Source: UBA1433 sp964581565
Lineage (GTDB): Bacteria; Bacillota; Clostridia; Eubacteriales; UBA1433
DNA length: 40,394 bases
Reading direction: 5' to 3'
Assembly (NCBI GenBank): GCA_964581565.1
Contig: CAZOOZ010000014.1
Span: 1-40,394 of the forward strand
The notes below the pieces were generated by a model. It searched no databases. It worked only from the letters and a program-made list of their open reading frames with translations, and was not told where the DNA came from. Both the position numbers and the translations under genes were made by a program. Positions 30,861-38,445 of this stretch are shown in pieces. Within the stretch, counting starts at the first letter, position 1. Each line of letters begins with the position of its first letter.

Positions 30861-30906
30861 TAATAAGAAAGAAACATCTGATTATTCAGATGTTTCTTTC
30901 TTATTA
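30861..30906 (+). terminator. Perfect 21-bp hairpin after the lipoprotein remnant
   Basis: Arm 30861-30881 and its exact complement 30886-30906 have a 4-base TTAT loop. It starts one base after the TAG. The T-rich right arm ends TTTCTTTCTTATTA without a following T-tract. It is by position a terminator; its length and perfection are unusual. Confidence 0.65.
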
Positions 30907-30910
30907 CAGT

Positions 30911-31033
30911 AACTATCAAACTATCGCGTATATGAAAGAAATATAGTTTATGTAAACATTGAAAACAAAAGTCAAATGGCCTATGATTTATTTCTTATCA
31001 AAAAGCATATAATTTATTTTAGAATAAAGTGAT
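30911..31033 (+). pseudogene. Possible remnant of a protein C-terminus
   Basis: A start-less open frame reads LSNYRVYERNIVYVNIENKS, then ends in KHIIYFRIK and a TGA. It resembles the end of a small exported protein and might be the lost C-terminus of the lipoprotein upstream, now cut off by the hairpin. Weakly supported. Confidence 0.25.
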
Positions 31034-31041
31034 TTAATCAC
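31029..31041 (+). promoter_or_regulatory. 13-base palindrome GTGATTTAATCAC (second copy)
   Basis: Reverse-complement copy of the site at 30220. Its centre is 28 bases before a perfect TATAAT (31063-31068), and no -35 box is present, the pattern of an activator-dependent promoter for the ferredoxin operon. Confidence 0.5.
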
Positions 31042-31131
31042 AGAGTAATTTATGCGTATATATATAATATAGATAATAAAAAATGTGATGCATGAAAGTA
31101 TCTGAATATTTAAAAAAATGGAGAGTTAATA

Positions 31132-31365
31132 ATGAATATATATGAAAATAATAAATTAAAAAAATCAAATAATATAGCCGATAAAACCCTTGCAGTAAAT
31201 CTTGAGCAGTGTCCGCAAGACCATATATGCCCGGCGATGAAGGTATGCCCTGTCGGTGCGCTGTCACAAAAAGGATTTGATGCTCCGGATGTTGATATGG
31301 ATAAATGCATCAAATGTGGTAAATGCGTACAATTTTGCCCGATGAAAGCTTTATCGTTGGAATAG
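31132..31365 (+). CDS. Ferredoxin-type 4Fe-4S protein
   Basis: A 77-residue electron carrier. The C-terminal cluster site is canonical (C59, C62, C65, C69 in CIKCGKCVQFCP). The N-terminal site has C27, C33 and C39 in CPQDHICPAMKVCPVGAL, that is C-x5-C-x5-CP, leaving seven cysteines in total. Similar proteins are common in clostridia. It starts an operon with ccdA 20 bases after its stop, and may deliver electrons to the thiol-redox membrane system. Confidence 0.9.
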   Translation: MNIYENNKLKKSNNIADKTLAVNLEQCPQDHICPAMKVCPVGALSQKGFDAPDVDMDKCIKCGKCVQFCPMKALSLE

Positions 31366-31385
31366 AAAAATAAGGAAAGCAAGTT

Positions 31386-32057
31386 ATGAATTATGTTATT
31401 TCTTTTTTGGAAGGCATAATTACTTTTATCTCACCTTGTATACTTCCGCTGCTTCCGGTATATGTTTCTTATTTTGCAGGGCAAGGCAGCAACAACCGAA
31501 AAAAGACGGCGTTTATAAATGCGATCGGGTTTGTCTTAGGCTTTACGTTCATATTTATTTTACTTGGTGCCTTTGCGGGAACTGTTGGAAGCATTTTAAA
31601 AGAATATAGTACAGCGGTAAATATTGTATCGGGTGGGATTGTCATTTTTTTTGGTCTTCAATTTATTGGAATTATAAAGATAAAGTTTCTTAATCAAAGT
31701 AAAAAATTAAATATCAATACCATTAAAGCAGGTTTTTTTTCGTCGGCTATCTTCGGCATTATTTTTTCAATAGGGTGGACTCCTTGTGCAGGCGCTTTTT
31801 TAGGTTCCGCATTAATGCTTGCTGCTTCAAGCAAAAGCAGCATGCAAGGAATACTGATGCTTTTGAGTTTTTCGCTTGGACTTGGGGTGCCGTTTATAAT
31901 CAGTGCAATTTTAATCGAAAAATTAAAATCGGCATTTGACTTCATTAAAAGAAATACCCGGGTCATATCGGTCATATCTGGTGGGTTGCTTGTCTTAGTT
32001 GGTCTATCAATGATGATGGGCTTTATGGGAAAATATTTATCTTTGCTTAGTTTTTAG
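31386..32057 (+). CDS. ccdA: CcdA/DsbD-type membrane thiol-redox protein
   Basis: Carries reducing equivalents across the membrane to extracytoplasmic thioredoxin-like proteins. The 223 residues form about six membrane helices. The two redox cysteines of the family are C18 (FISPCILPLLP) and C134 (GWTPCAGAFLG). No soluble DsbD domains are fused. Next to it lies a membrane-anchored TlpA-like thioredoxin, its probable partner. Cytochrome c maturation and repair of oxidised surface proteins are both possible uses; no cytochrome c genes are in view. Confidence 0.93.
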   Translation: MNYVISFLEGIITFISPCILPLLPVYVSYFAGQGSNNRKKTAFINAIGFVLGFTFIFILLGAFAGTVGSILKEYSTAVNIVSGGIVIFFGLQFIGIIKIKFLNQSKKLNINTIKAGFFSSAIFGIIFSIGWTPCAGAFLGSALMLAASSKSSMQGILMLLSFSLGLGVPFIISAILIEKLKSAFDFIKRNTRVISVISGGLLVLVGLSMMMGFMGKYLSLLSF

Positions 32058-32066
32058 GAGGCAGTT

Positions 32067-32633
32067 ATGAAAAGCAAAAAGAAGACAATAATATGGGCTA
32101 TTGTGTTTATTGCATTACTTGGTGGTGCATATATACTGTATAATATCTTATCTGAAAAATATAACCCGGATCAGGCGCTGCAAAGTGAAGAAGAAAATTT
32201 AACACAAGAAAGTGAGAAGTTTGCTGCACCCGATTTTACAGTCTATGATGCGGAGGGGAATGAAGTGAAATTATCCGATTTCTTTGGTAAACCTATCGTG
32301 CTTAATTTCTGGGCTTCTTGGTGTCCGCCTTGTAAAGGAGAGCTTCCCTATTTTAATGAGGTTTATTTAAATCAAAAAGACAGTATAGTCTTTGTAATGG
32401 TGGACTTAGTAGATGACCAGCGTGAAACGCAGCAGTCAGGGCAAAGCTATATAGAAAGTCAGGGCTATGATTTTGATGTCTATTTTGACAGTAAACAGCA
32501 GGCGGCATATACTTATAATATATCTTCTATACCCACTACGATCTTAATAGATGCAGAAGGAAATATGGTTAAAGCTTACATTGGATCGGTTGATGAAAAT
32601 ACCTTAAATAATGCGATAGAATTGATTAAATAA
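32067..32633 (+). CDS. Membrane-anchored thioredoxin-like protein (TlpA/ResA family)
   Basis: Extracytoplasmic thiol-disulfide oxidoreductase. An N-terminal signal anchor (residues 7-27) precedes a thioredoxin fold with active site WCPPC (C86 and C89) in NFWASWCPPCKGELPYF, the VDLVDDQRET insert and the cis-proline in SIPTTILID. The 188-residue length fits the ResA/TlpA group. It receives electrons from the CcdA protein encoded 9 bases upstream and closes the operon. A 9-base inverted repeat (32656/32700) lies behind it. Confidence 0.93.
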   Translation: MKSKKKTIIWAIVFIALLGGAYILYNILSEKYNPDQALQSEEENLTQESEKFAAPDFTVYDAEGNEVKLSDFFGKPIVLNFWASWCPPCKGELPYFNEVYLNQKDSIVFVMVDLVDDQRETQQSGQSYIESQGYDFDVYFDSKQQAAYTYNISSIPTTILIDAEGNMVKAYIGSVDENTLNNAIELIK

Positions 32634-32880
32634 ACAGTTTGAGATATTAAAGCGAGCAGTAAATCGAAAGATGCATGAAATAAACATGAATCGTATTTTA
32701 TTTACTGCATAGTGCATAGATAAAATATAAATGAATATAAAAAACTGGCTTAAGTTCATGGTCATTGAATGTCATTTGCTAAAATAATATCTTTTTATTG
32801 CCTTGATTTTTTTGATTAATACACTTAATATTTTAAGTATATTTTATTATAAGATAAAATACTTTGTCGGGAGCGAATTT

Positions 32881-33429
32881 ATGTCAGACTATATGATTAC
32901 ATATTCAAAAATAAAATTTTATCCTCTGCAACCTGCTAAAGAAGATATAAGTATCATTGATATCGCGCATGCATTGTCGCTGATTTCAAGAGCAAACGGA
33001 CATCTTAAACATTTTTACTCAGTTGCGCAGCATAGTATAAATTGTTGTAAAGAAGCGAAAAATCGCGGATATAGTGAAAAAATTCAGCTTGCGTGCTTGT
33101 TGCATGATGCAAGTGAAAGTTATATATCGGATATAATAAGACCGGTGAAAAAAAATTTGCCGAATTATTTTTTGATCGAAAGTAAACTTCAACAAACTAT
33201 TTATGAGCATTTTGGTTTATTTGATCTAGATAACAACGAATGTCAGATAATCGGAGAAGTCGATGATATGTTGCTTCATCAAGAATTTGAAGAATTAATG
33301 GATATAAAGATTTTGGACTGCACATTGCAAAAGTCGGATAAATTTGATTTTTCATTGAGAGACTGTAGAAGTATTGAGAAGGAATTTCTAAATATATTTC
33401 ATTTACTGCAAAGAGATAGAAAATCATAG
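32881..33429 (+). CDS. HD-domain hydrolase (YfbR-like)
   Basis: Small HD metal-dependent phosphohydrolase, 182 residues. Metal ligands are H51 (SVAQHSINC), H75-D76 (LLHDASE) and D128 or D129 (EVDDMLLHQ). The N-terminal ITYSKIKFYPLQPAKEDISIIDIAHALS and RANGHLKHFYSVAQH match the group often annotated HD family hydrolase, related to YfbR-type nucleotidases. ATG 32881 is supported by GGGAG 7 bases upstream; an earlier in-frame ATG at 32803 has no ribosome site. Stands alone. Confidence 0.85.
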   Translation: MSDYMITYSKIKFYPLQPAKEDISIIDIAHALSLISRANGHLKHFYSVAQHSINCCKEAKNRGYSEKIQLACLLHDASESYISDIIRPVKKNLPNYFLIESKLQQTIYEHFGLFDLDNNECQIIGEVDDMLLHQEFEELMDIKILDCTLQKSDKFDFSLRDCRSIEKEFLNIFHLLQRDRKS

Positions 33430-33615
33430 ATACGTTAATTTTATATATTTTTATTGATAATAGATATCTAATAGCTGCTGAATGTATTATTTTTATTGTC
33501 AGTATACTTTTGTTATGTTATCATAATATGAATGAATTTGTATATACTTTGCATAGAGCAAAGAAAAGAATTATAAAATAGTATAAATTTTAATATAGGG
33601 ACGGGTGAAATAACA
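33430..33615. other. AT-rich gap
   Basis: No gene or strong hairpin seen. It should hold the promoter of the aminotransferase gene. Confidence 0.5.
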
Positions 33616-34776
33616 ATGCCAGCATTAAGCAACAAAACGAAAACTTTTACAGATTCTATTATCCGGAGAATGACAAGAATATCTATGCAATATGGTGCAG
33701 TCAATCTTTCCCAGGGATTTCCTGATTTTGATCCGCCAAAAGAAATTCTTGATCGACTGGTAGATATTGCACATATCGGGCCTCATCAGTATTCCATAAC
33801 ATGGGGAGCACCCAATTTCAGAGAAGCGCTCGCGGCTAAACAGTCAAGATTGATGGGCAGAGAAATCGATCCGGAAAGTGAGATTGTTACAACATGCGGA
33901 AGCACCGAGGCGATGATGACTGCAGTTATGAGCGTATGTAATCCCGGAGATAAAGTAATCATTTTTTCTCCGTTTTATGAAAATTATTCGGCCGATGCAA
34001 TTCTTACAGATGCCGAACCGATTTATGTTGCCTTAAAACCACCGTCGTTTGGTTTTGATATCGATGAACTCGAAGCCGCTTTCAAACAGCGTCCGAAAGC
34101 GCTGGTGCTTTGTAATCCTTCAAATCCGACAGGTAAAGTATTTACTTATGACGAACTTAAAATCATAGCGGATTTTGCCCGAAAATATGATACATTTGTT
34201 ATTACTGACGAAGTATATGAACATATTGTGTATGAACCGAATAAACATACTTATTTTGCATCATTGCCCGGTATGTTTGAGCGCACTATTTCTTGCAGCT
34301 CTTTATCGAAAACATATTCAATTACAGGTTGGAGACTCGGCTACATCATCGCACCCGCACATATTGTTGATATCGCAAGAAAAGTGCATGATTTTCTTAC
34401 CGTTGGAGCAGCCGCGCCGCTTCAGGAAGCAGTTATTACTGGGCTTAAATTCGGAGATGAATACTATAAAGAATTGTTGAATAAATATACGCATTTACGT
34501 GAACTTTTCTGTAGCGGACTTGACGACTTAAAACTTACATATTCAAAGCCTCAGGGAGCTTATTATGTAATGGTAGATATCAGAGAATTTGGTTATGATG
34601 ATGATCTTGCGTTCTGCTTAGATCTATGTGAGAAAGTCGGAGTTGGTGCAGTACCCGGATCAAGCTTTTTTAAAGAAGACGTCAATCATCTTATACGTTT
34701 TCATTTTGCAAAAAAAGATGAAACGCTTTATGATGCGCTTAATCGTCTAGCGGATATAAGAAAAAAAATGAAATAG
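33616..34776 (+). CDS. Class I/II PLP aminotransferase
   Basis: Fold-type I aminotransferase of the aspartate/aromatic group, 386 residues. Key sites are GAVNLSQGFPDFDPPKEI (amino-acid carboxylate contact), CNPSNPTGKV, ITDEVYEH, the PLP lysine K232 in SSLSKTYSITGWRLGY and a C-terminal arginine-containing LIRFHFAKKDE. Related enzymes handle alanine, methionine, aromatic or 2-aminoadipate substrates, and the sequence does not decide between them. Terminator follows. Confidence 0.9.
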   Translation: MPALSNKTKTFTDSIIRRMTRISMQYGAVNLSQGFPDFDPPKEILDRLVDIAHIGPHQYSITWGAPNFREALAAKQSRLMGREIDPESEIVTTCGSTEAMMTAVMSVCNPGDKVIIFSPFYENYSADAILTDAEPIYVALKPPSFGFDIDELEAAFKQRPKALVLCNPSNPTGKVFTYDELKIIADFARKYDTFVITDEVYEHIVYEPNKHTYFASLPGMFERTISCSSLSKTYSITGWRLGYIIAPAHIVDIARKVHDFLTVGAAAPLQEAVITGLKFGDEYYKELLNKYTHLRELFCSGLDDLKLTYSKPQGAYYVMVDIREFGYDDDLAFCLDLCEKVGVGAVPGSSFFKEDVNHLIRFHFAKKDETLYDALNRLADIRKKMK

Positions 34777-34797
34777 CTTAATGCTTTTCCAAGTTTT

Positions 34798-34818
34798 AAA
34801 GACCTTAAGGTCTTTTTT
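34798..34818 (+). terminator. Terminator of the aminotransferase gene
   Basis: Palindromic AAAGACCTTAAGGTCTTT (34798-34815) followed by Ts. Confidence 0.88.
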
Positions 34819-34947
34819 ATTAAATAAATTTGCTGTATATTTATTAAGATTAAACCCATTATGCAAAGCTTGACACTTATTATAGGCTTCAATATAATTA
34901 AGTTAATTGGGTTATTTTTTAAAAAAATATGCTTAGGAGGAAGATAT

Positions 34948-35403
34948 ATGAAAATATTAGTACCAATTGATGGGTCCAAGGCATCTTTTAATGCAGTTGA
35001 AGAAGCAGTGAAAATAGCAAAAAAAGAGGATAGTATTATCAAGTTGCTTATGGTTGCCAATATCAATTTGTCAAGTGATCTTGGGAATCTAATGTTCACC
35101 CATGGAAATTCTAAAGAATATGACGATGATTTTTTAGAGATATATAAAAAGAATGCGGCTGAACTCCTTGATTCAGTTGCAAAAAAATATGAGGGAATAC
35201 AATTTGAAAAAGAAATTGTAGAAGGAGAACCTTATATTAAGATTTTAGAGATAGCAGAGAATGAAAAAGTTGATTATATTGTAATGGGGAACAGAGGTTT
35301 TTCAAAGATTAAACAATTTTTTTTGGGTTCCGTTGCTCAAAGAGTAATCGCGGAAGCACGTAGCCCTGTTGTGGTAGTCCATGCTGAAGCAGACGACGAT
35401 TAA
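34948..35403 (+). CDS. Universal stress protein (UspA family), copy 1
   Basis: A 151-residue UspA-type protein that binds ATP in many relatives. It begins KILVPIDGSKASFNAVEEAVKIA and ends with the ATP-binding motif VMGNRGFSKIKQFFLGSVAQRVIAEA (G-x2-G-x9-G-S/T). An upstream ATG at 34861 is rejected because AGGAGG sits 7 bases before ATG 34948. The next gene is a closely similar copy with its own leader and hairpin. The role is stress response by family only. Confidence 0.93.
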   Translation: MKILVPIDGSKASFNAVEEAVKIAKKEDSIIKLLMVANINLSSDLGNLMFTHGNSKEYDDDFLEIYKKNAAELLDSVAKKYEGIQFEKEIVEGEPYIKILEIAENEKVDYIVMGNRGFSKIKQFFLGSVAQRVIAEARSPVVVVHAEADDD

Positions 35404-35436
35404 TATCAATTAATAATTTTATATGTATGATTTTAA

Positions 35437-35475
35437 TAACCAGTAGAAATTTATTTAATAATTTCACTGGTTTAT
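35437..35475 (+). terminator. Hairpin after universal stress protein 1
   Basis: AACCAGT with GAAAT (35438-35450) pairs with ATTTC and ACTGGTT (35461-35472), one bulge, then TTATTTG. Confidence 0.6.
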
Positions 35476-35636
35476 TTGTTTGTCGTTCACATTTTTAAAT
35501 ACCGGTTTACATCTATATTATAATATAAAACAAAATTAAACAAATCAAGACAATATTTGACAGCGATTACAAAATAAGATATAATAAAAATGCATGGATT
35601 GTTTCTTGCAAAAAATCTTTGAAGGAGGATATGTTT

Positions 35637-36095
35637 ATGAAAATATTAGTGCCTGTCGATGGCTCTAAAGCATCAGTAAACGCTACGCAAAAAGCGATGG
35701 AAATTGCAAAAAAAGAAGGCGGATCAGTTAAATTTATTACAGTTGTCGATAATGATTTTTCTAATAATGTAGGAAACATTATTATGACACAAGGCTATGT
35801 AAATGAATATAGCGATGAGTTACTAAAAATGTATAAGGAAAATGCTGCCAAATTACTTGATTCGCTCATCTCCGGGCTTGATGCGGGCGGCGTAACTGTT
35901 GAAAAGGAAATCGCAGTAGGAACGCCGTATGTGAACATTTTGCACGCGGCAGAAAATGATAAAGCGGATCTAATCATAATGGGCAACAGAGGGTTTTCGA
36001 AGATTAAAAGATTTTTTATAGGTTCAGTTACACAAAGAGTTATTTCTGAATCTCCATGCCCTGTATTGGTTATCCATACAGAAGCAGACGAATAG
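35637..36095 (+). CDS. Universal stress protein (UspA family), copy 2
   Basis: Tandem paralogue of the previous gene: KILVPVDGSKASVNATQKAMEIA at the start and IMGNRGFSKIKRFFIGSVTQRVISES at the end, the ATP-binding signature. 152 residues. ATG 35637 is used because AAGGAGG lies 8 bases upstream; a TTG at 35619 and an ATG at 35631 are in frame but badly spaced. Sequence identity with copy 1 is high throughout by eye, so the pair arose by duplication. Confidence 0.93.
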   Translation: MKILVPVDGSKASVNATQKAMEIAKKEGGSVKFITVVDNDFSNNVGNIIMTQGYVNEYSDELLKMYKENAAKLLDSLISGLDAGGVTVEKEIAVGTPYVNILHAAENDKADLIIMGNRGFSKIKRFFIGSVTQRVISESPCPVLVIHTEADE

Positions 36096-36124
36096 TTTTA
36101 AAGCAATTTTATTGCAGATTTATT

Positions 36125-36183
36125 AAATACCAGTGAGCAAATACAAATTTATATGTATTTTGTCTCTTGCTGGTATTTTTTTG
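36125..36183 (+). terminator. Terminator of universal stress protein 2
   Basis: AAATACCAG (36125-36133) pairs with CTGGTATTT (36170-36178), then Ts; a smaller hairpin AATACAAATT...GTATTT lies within the loop. Confidence 0.75.
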
Positions 36184-36335
36184 CTTGCTTAACATCAAAT
36201 TTTTAAAAATTGTCTTTAAAAAAATTGTTTATGTAAAAGAATTTAAAAAATGATACAGTATTTGAAAAAAATTTAGATTGTTTACATTATAAAAATTTGA
36301 TGTTACCATAATTTTATATATGATAGGAGGAAACA

Positions 36336-37187
36336 ATGACAAGCAATTCAAAGAAGTGGAAGCATGATTTATATATAATCATTTTTGAATCAGATACTCC
36401 CAAGGGAAAAGCATTCGATGTTGCCTTAATTATTAGCATATTGCTTAGCTGTATCATCGTCTTGCTCGATAGTGTGGAACGCATTAATATGGAATATGGC
36501 TTCATATTATCTGCGCTTGAATGGATTTTTATGATCATTTTTACGGCTGAATATGTTTTGCGTATAATTTGTGTTGATAATCGGCTTCATTATCTAAAAA
36601 GCTTTTTTGGAATTATTGATCTATTGGCAATTCTGCCAACGATGATAAGTCTTTTTTTTCCTGCCGGTCAATTTTTAGTGATTATAAGAATTTTAAGATT
36701 ATTTCGTTTATTCCGTGTATTTAAGATGTCTCGTTATATTAAAGAATCAACTGTTTTACTGAAAGCATTAAAAGTGAGTTTTCCCAAAATCATCATATTT
36801 ATATTTACAATGTTTTTTATCGCTATGCTTGTAGGCTCTTTAATGTACATTATCGAGGGACCGGAAAATGGCTACACAAGCATTCCGCAATCTATGTATT
36901 GGGCGATTGTGACGGTTACAACAGTGGGATACGGAGACATTTCTCCGCAAACCACTTTAGGTAAAATTGTTGCAAGCGTGTTAATGATTTCTTCTTATGG
37001 CATTTTAGCTGTGCCGACTGGAATTGTAACTTTCGAGCTTGCTCAATTGTCCAAAAAATCATCTCCTGAAAAAGAATCCGAAATAACCGAAGAAGTAGTA
37101 AATTATTCAAAGATTTGCCCGTTTTGCTCGCATCAAGACAATGCAAAAAATGCGGTTTACTGTAACCAATGTGGAAAACCTTTATAA
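36336..37187 (+). CDS. Voltage-sensor type potassium channel with C-terminal zinc ribbon
   Basis: Six-segment Ion_trans family channel of 283 residues. Membrane helices lie at about 26-48, 58-78, 90-108, 115-130 and 150-172, with the pore helix and filter TVGYGD at 196-201, then the S6 helix at 208-235. The S4 segment has R118, R121, R124 and R127 every third residue, the voltage-sensor pattern. The C-terminal tail has a zinc ribbon, C261-C264 and C276-C279. Selectivity for potassium follows from TVGYGD. Confidence 0.92.
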   Translation: MTSNSKKWKHDLYIIIFESDTPKGKAFDVALIISILLSCIIVLLDSVERINMEYGFILSALEWIFMIIFTAEYVLRIICVDNRLHYLKSFFGIIDLLAILPTMISLFFPAGQFLVIIRILRLFRLFRVFKMSRYIKESTVLLKALKVSFPKIIIFIFTMFFIAMLVGSLMYIIEGPENGYTSIPQSMYWAIVTVTTVGYGDISPQTTLGKIVASVLMISSYGILAVPTGIVTFELAQLSKKSSPEKESEITEEVVNYSKICPFCSHQDNAKNAVYCNQCGKPL

Positions 37188-37248
37188 GAATTGCGATCTA
37201 ATGAATATAACAATGAGTTATTTATTACTGATTGTTCAGCGTATAGAC

Positions 37249-38199
37249 TTATATCCAAATAAACCTAAATAGAATCAAAAATACAGGTACGATTATCAAT
37301 AAATAAATAATTGTTGAATAAATAAATGAACTTAAACACATATCAGGATCGAGTCTGTAAATTTTCGACATCATGATAGCCATATTAGAGCCTGAAGAGG
37401 CCGATATAATGAAAATGGTTTTTAGCATAATTTCATCTTTAATAAACAAAAAAGATAGACCTGTAACGATAACGGGCACGACTATAAATTTAATAATAGA
37501 TACATCACGTGCTACAAGTTTATATTGTTTAATTTTTTTGAAATCAAACATGGCGCCAATGGGCACAGCAGCAGTCCAGGCAACCATATGCACAATCGGT
37601 TTTATAAAGCCATCTACAGCTTCGGGACGGGGAATTTTAAGTGCGGCAAGGATCATCCCTAAGATAGTAAAATATAAAGACAGCTGATTTAGAGAGACTA
37701 ATTTCTTGAAGATTGAAATCTTCTGGCTTTTGCCCTCATGTAATCTTTGATATTTTGCGGCGAATGGAAAGCAATATCCGTAAATAAAAATATTACCAAG
37801 CACTAAAATCACTCCTGTATATCCATAGCCCGCTTCCCCAAGAAGAAAAAACGCCGTCAAAGCACCAAGGGTGCCGGCATTAAAAAGAGACATTGTCAGT
37901 GTGTAGCTGCCTTGCTGCGCATAATTGAAATCATATTGTTTTACGGTCTTTTTTGAGATGAGCATAGGAATAATTTGCATTAGCAGCCCTGTTATAGGAA
38001 GCCATATAAAGCTCATTTCAATTTTTAATATCCAAACAGAGAATAAACATGCCAGAGGATAGACAACCCATAAATTAATACTAAACAAAAAATCTAAACT
38101 GTTTTTATGTAATCTGGTAAATTTTACAAGTAGATATCCTACAGAAAGCGGCAATATAACATCATAAAAAAAAGGCGCAAATTTAATTATAAAATCCAA
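37249..38199 (-). CDS. AEC-family transporter
   Basis: Auxin efflux carrier-like membrane protein of 316 residues with about ten hydrophobic helices in two halves. FNAGTLGALTAFFLLGEAGY in the first half and SSGSNMAIMMSKIYRLDPDM in the second are the family's central helix breaks. Bacterial members carry organic acids such as malate or malonate; the substrate here is unknown. Start is TTG (38197-38199 complement) behind GGAG. It faces the channel gene, with no recognisable terminator in the 61 bases between them. Confidence 0.88.
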   Translation of the reverse strand: MDFIIKFAPFFYDVILPLSVGYLLVKFTRLHKNSLDFLFSINLWVVYPLACLFSVWILKIEMSFIWLPITGLLMQIIPMLISKKTVKQYDFNYAQQGSYTLTMSLFNAGTLGALTAFFLLGEAGYGYTGVILVLGNIFIYGYCFPFAAKYQRLHEGKSQKISIFKKLVSLNQLSLYFTILGMILAALKIPRPEAVDGFIKPIVHMVAWTAAVPIGAMFDFKKIKQYKLVARDVSIIKFIVVPVIVTGLSFLFIKDEIMLKTIFIISASSGSNMAIMMSKIYRLDPDMCLSSFIYSTIIYLLIIVPVFLILFRFIWI

Positions 38200-38367
38200 A
38201 ACGTCACTCCGTTGTCTTATTTTAGTTGAAAAAAATTAAAGATATGATAGAAGTACTTTTACTATTTTACGTAATTACTTTATAGATTGTCAATATTAAT
38301 TAAAAAGAAAGAAGAGGGATTTGGTAAAAACATTATATAAAGTTAAAATTCAATATATTAGTATAAA

Positions 38368-38402
38368 TTTAAGCGTAGTATATATTATATACTACGCTTA
38401 AA
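38368..38402 (-). terminator. Perfect 15-bp hairpin after the PutP-type gene
   Basis: TTTAAGCGTAGTATA (38368-38382) and its complement (38388-38402) flank TATTA. On the minus strand it lies about 44 bases past the symporter stop and the arm ends in a short T-run. Confidence 0.75.
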
Positions 38403-38445
38403 AAGAAGGCTATATACTGTCAATATGTATGCATTCAATCAAGAT

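Noticed and set aside
30861..30906. Insertion sequence end or MITE
   Set aside because: No transposase, no target duplication and no second copy of the arm in the window, so it is reported only as a hairpin.
32656..32708. Inverted repeat GCAGTAAAT/ATTTACTGC as terminator of the TlpA-like gene
   Set aside because: The arms are only 9 bases with a 35-base loop and no T-tract, so it is not convincing as a terminator.
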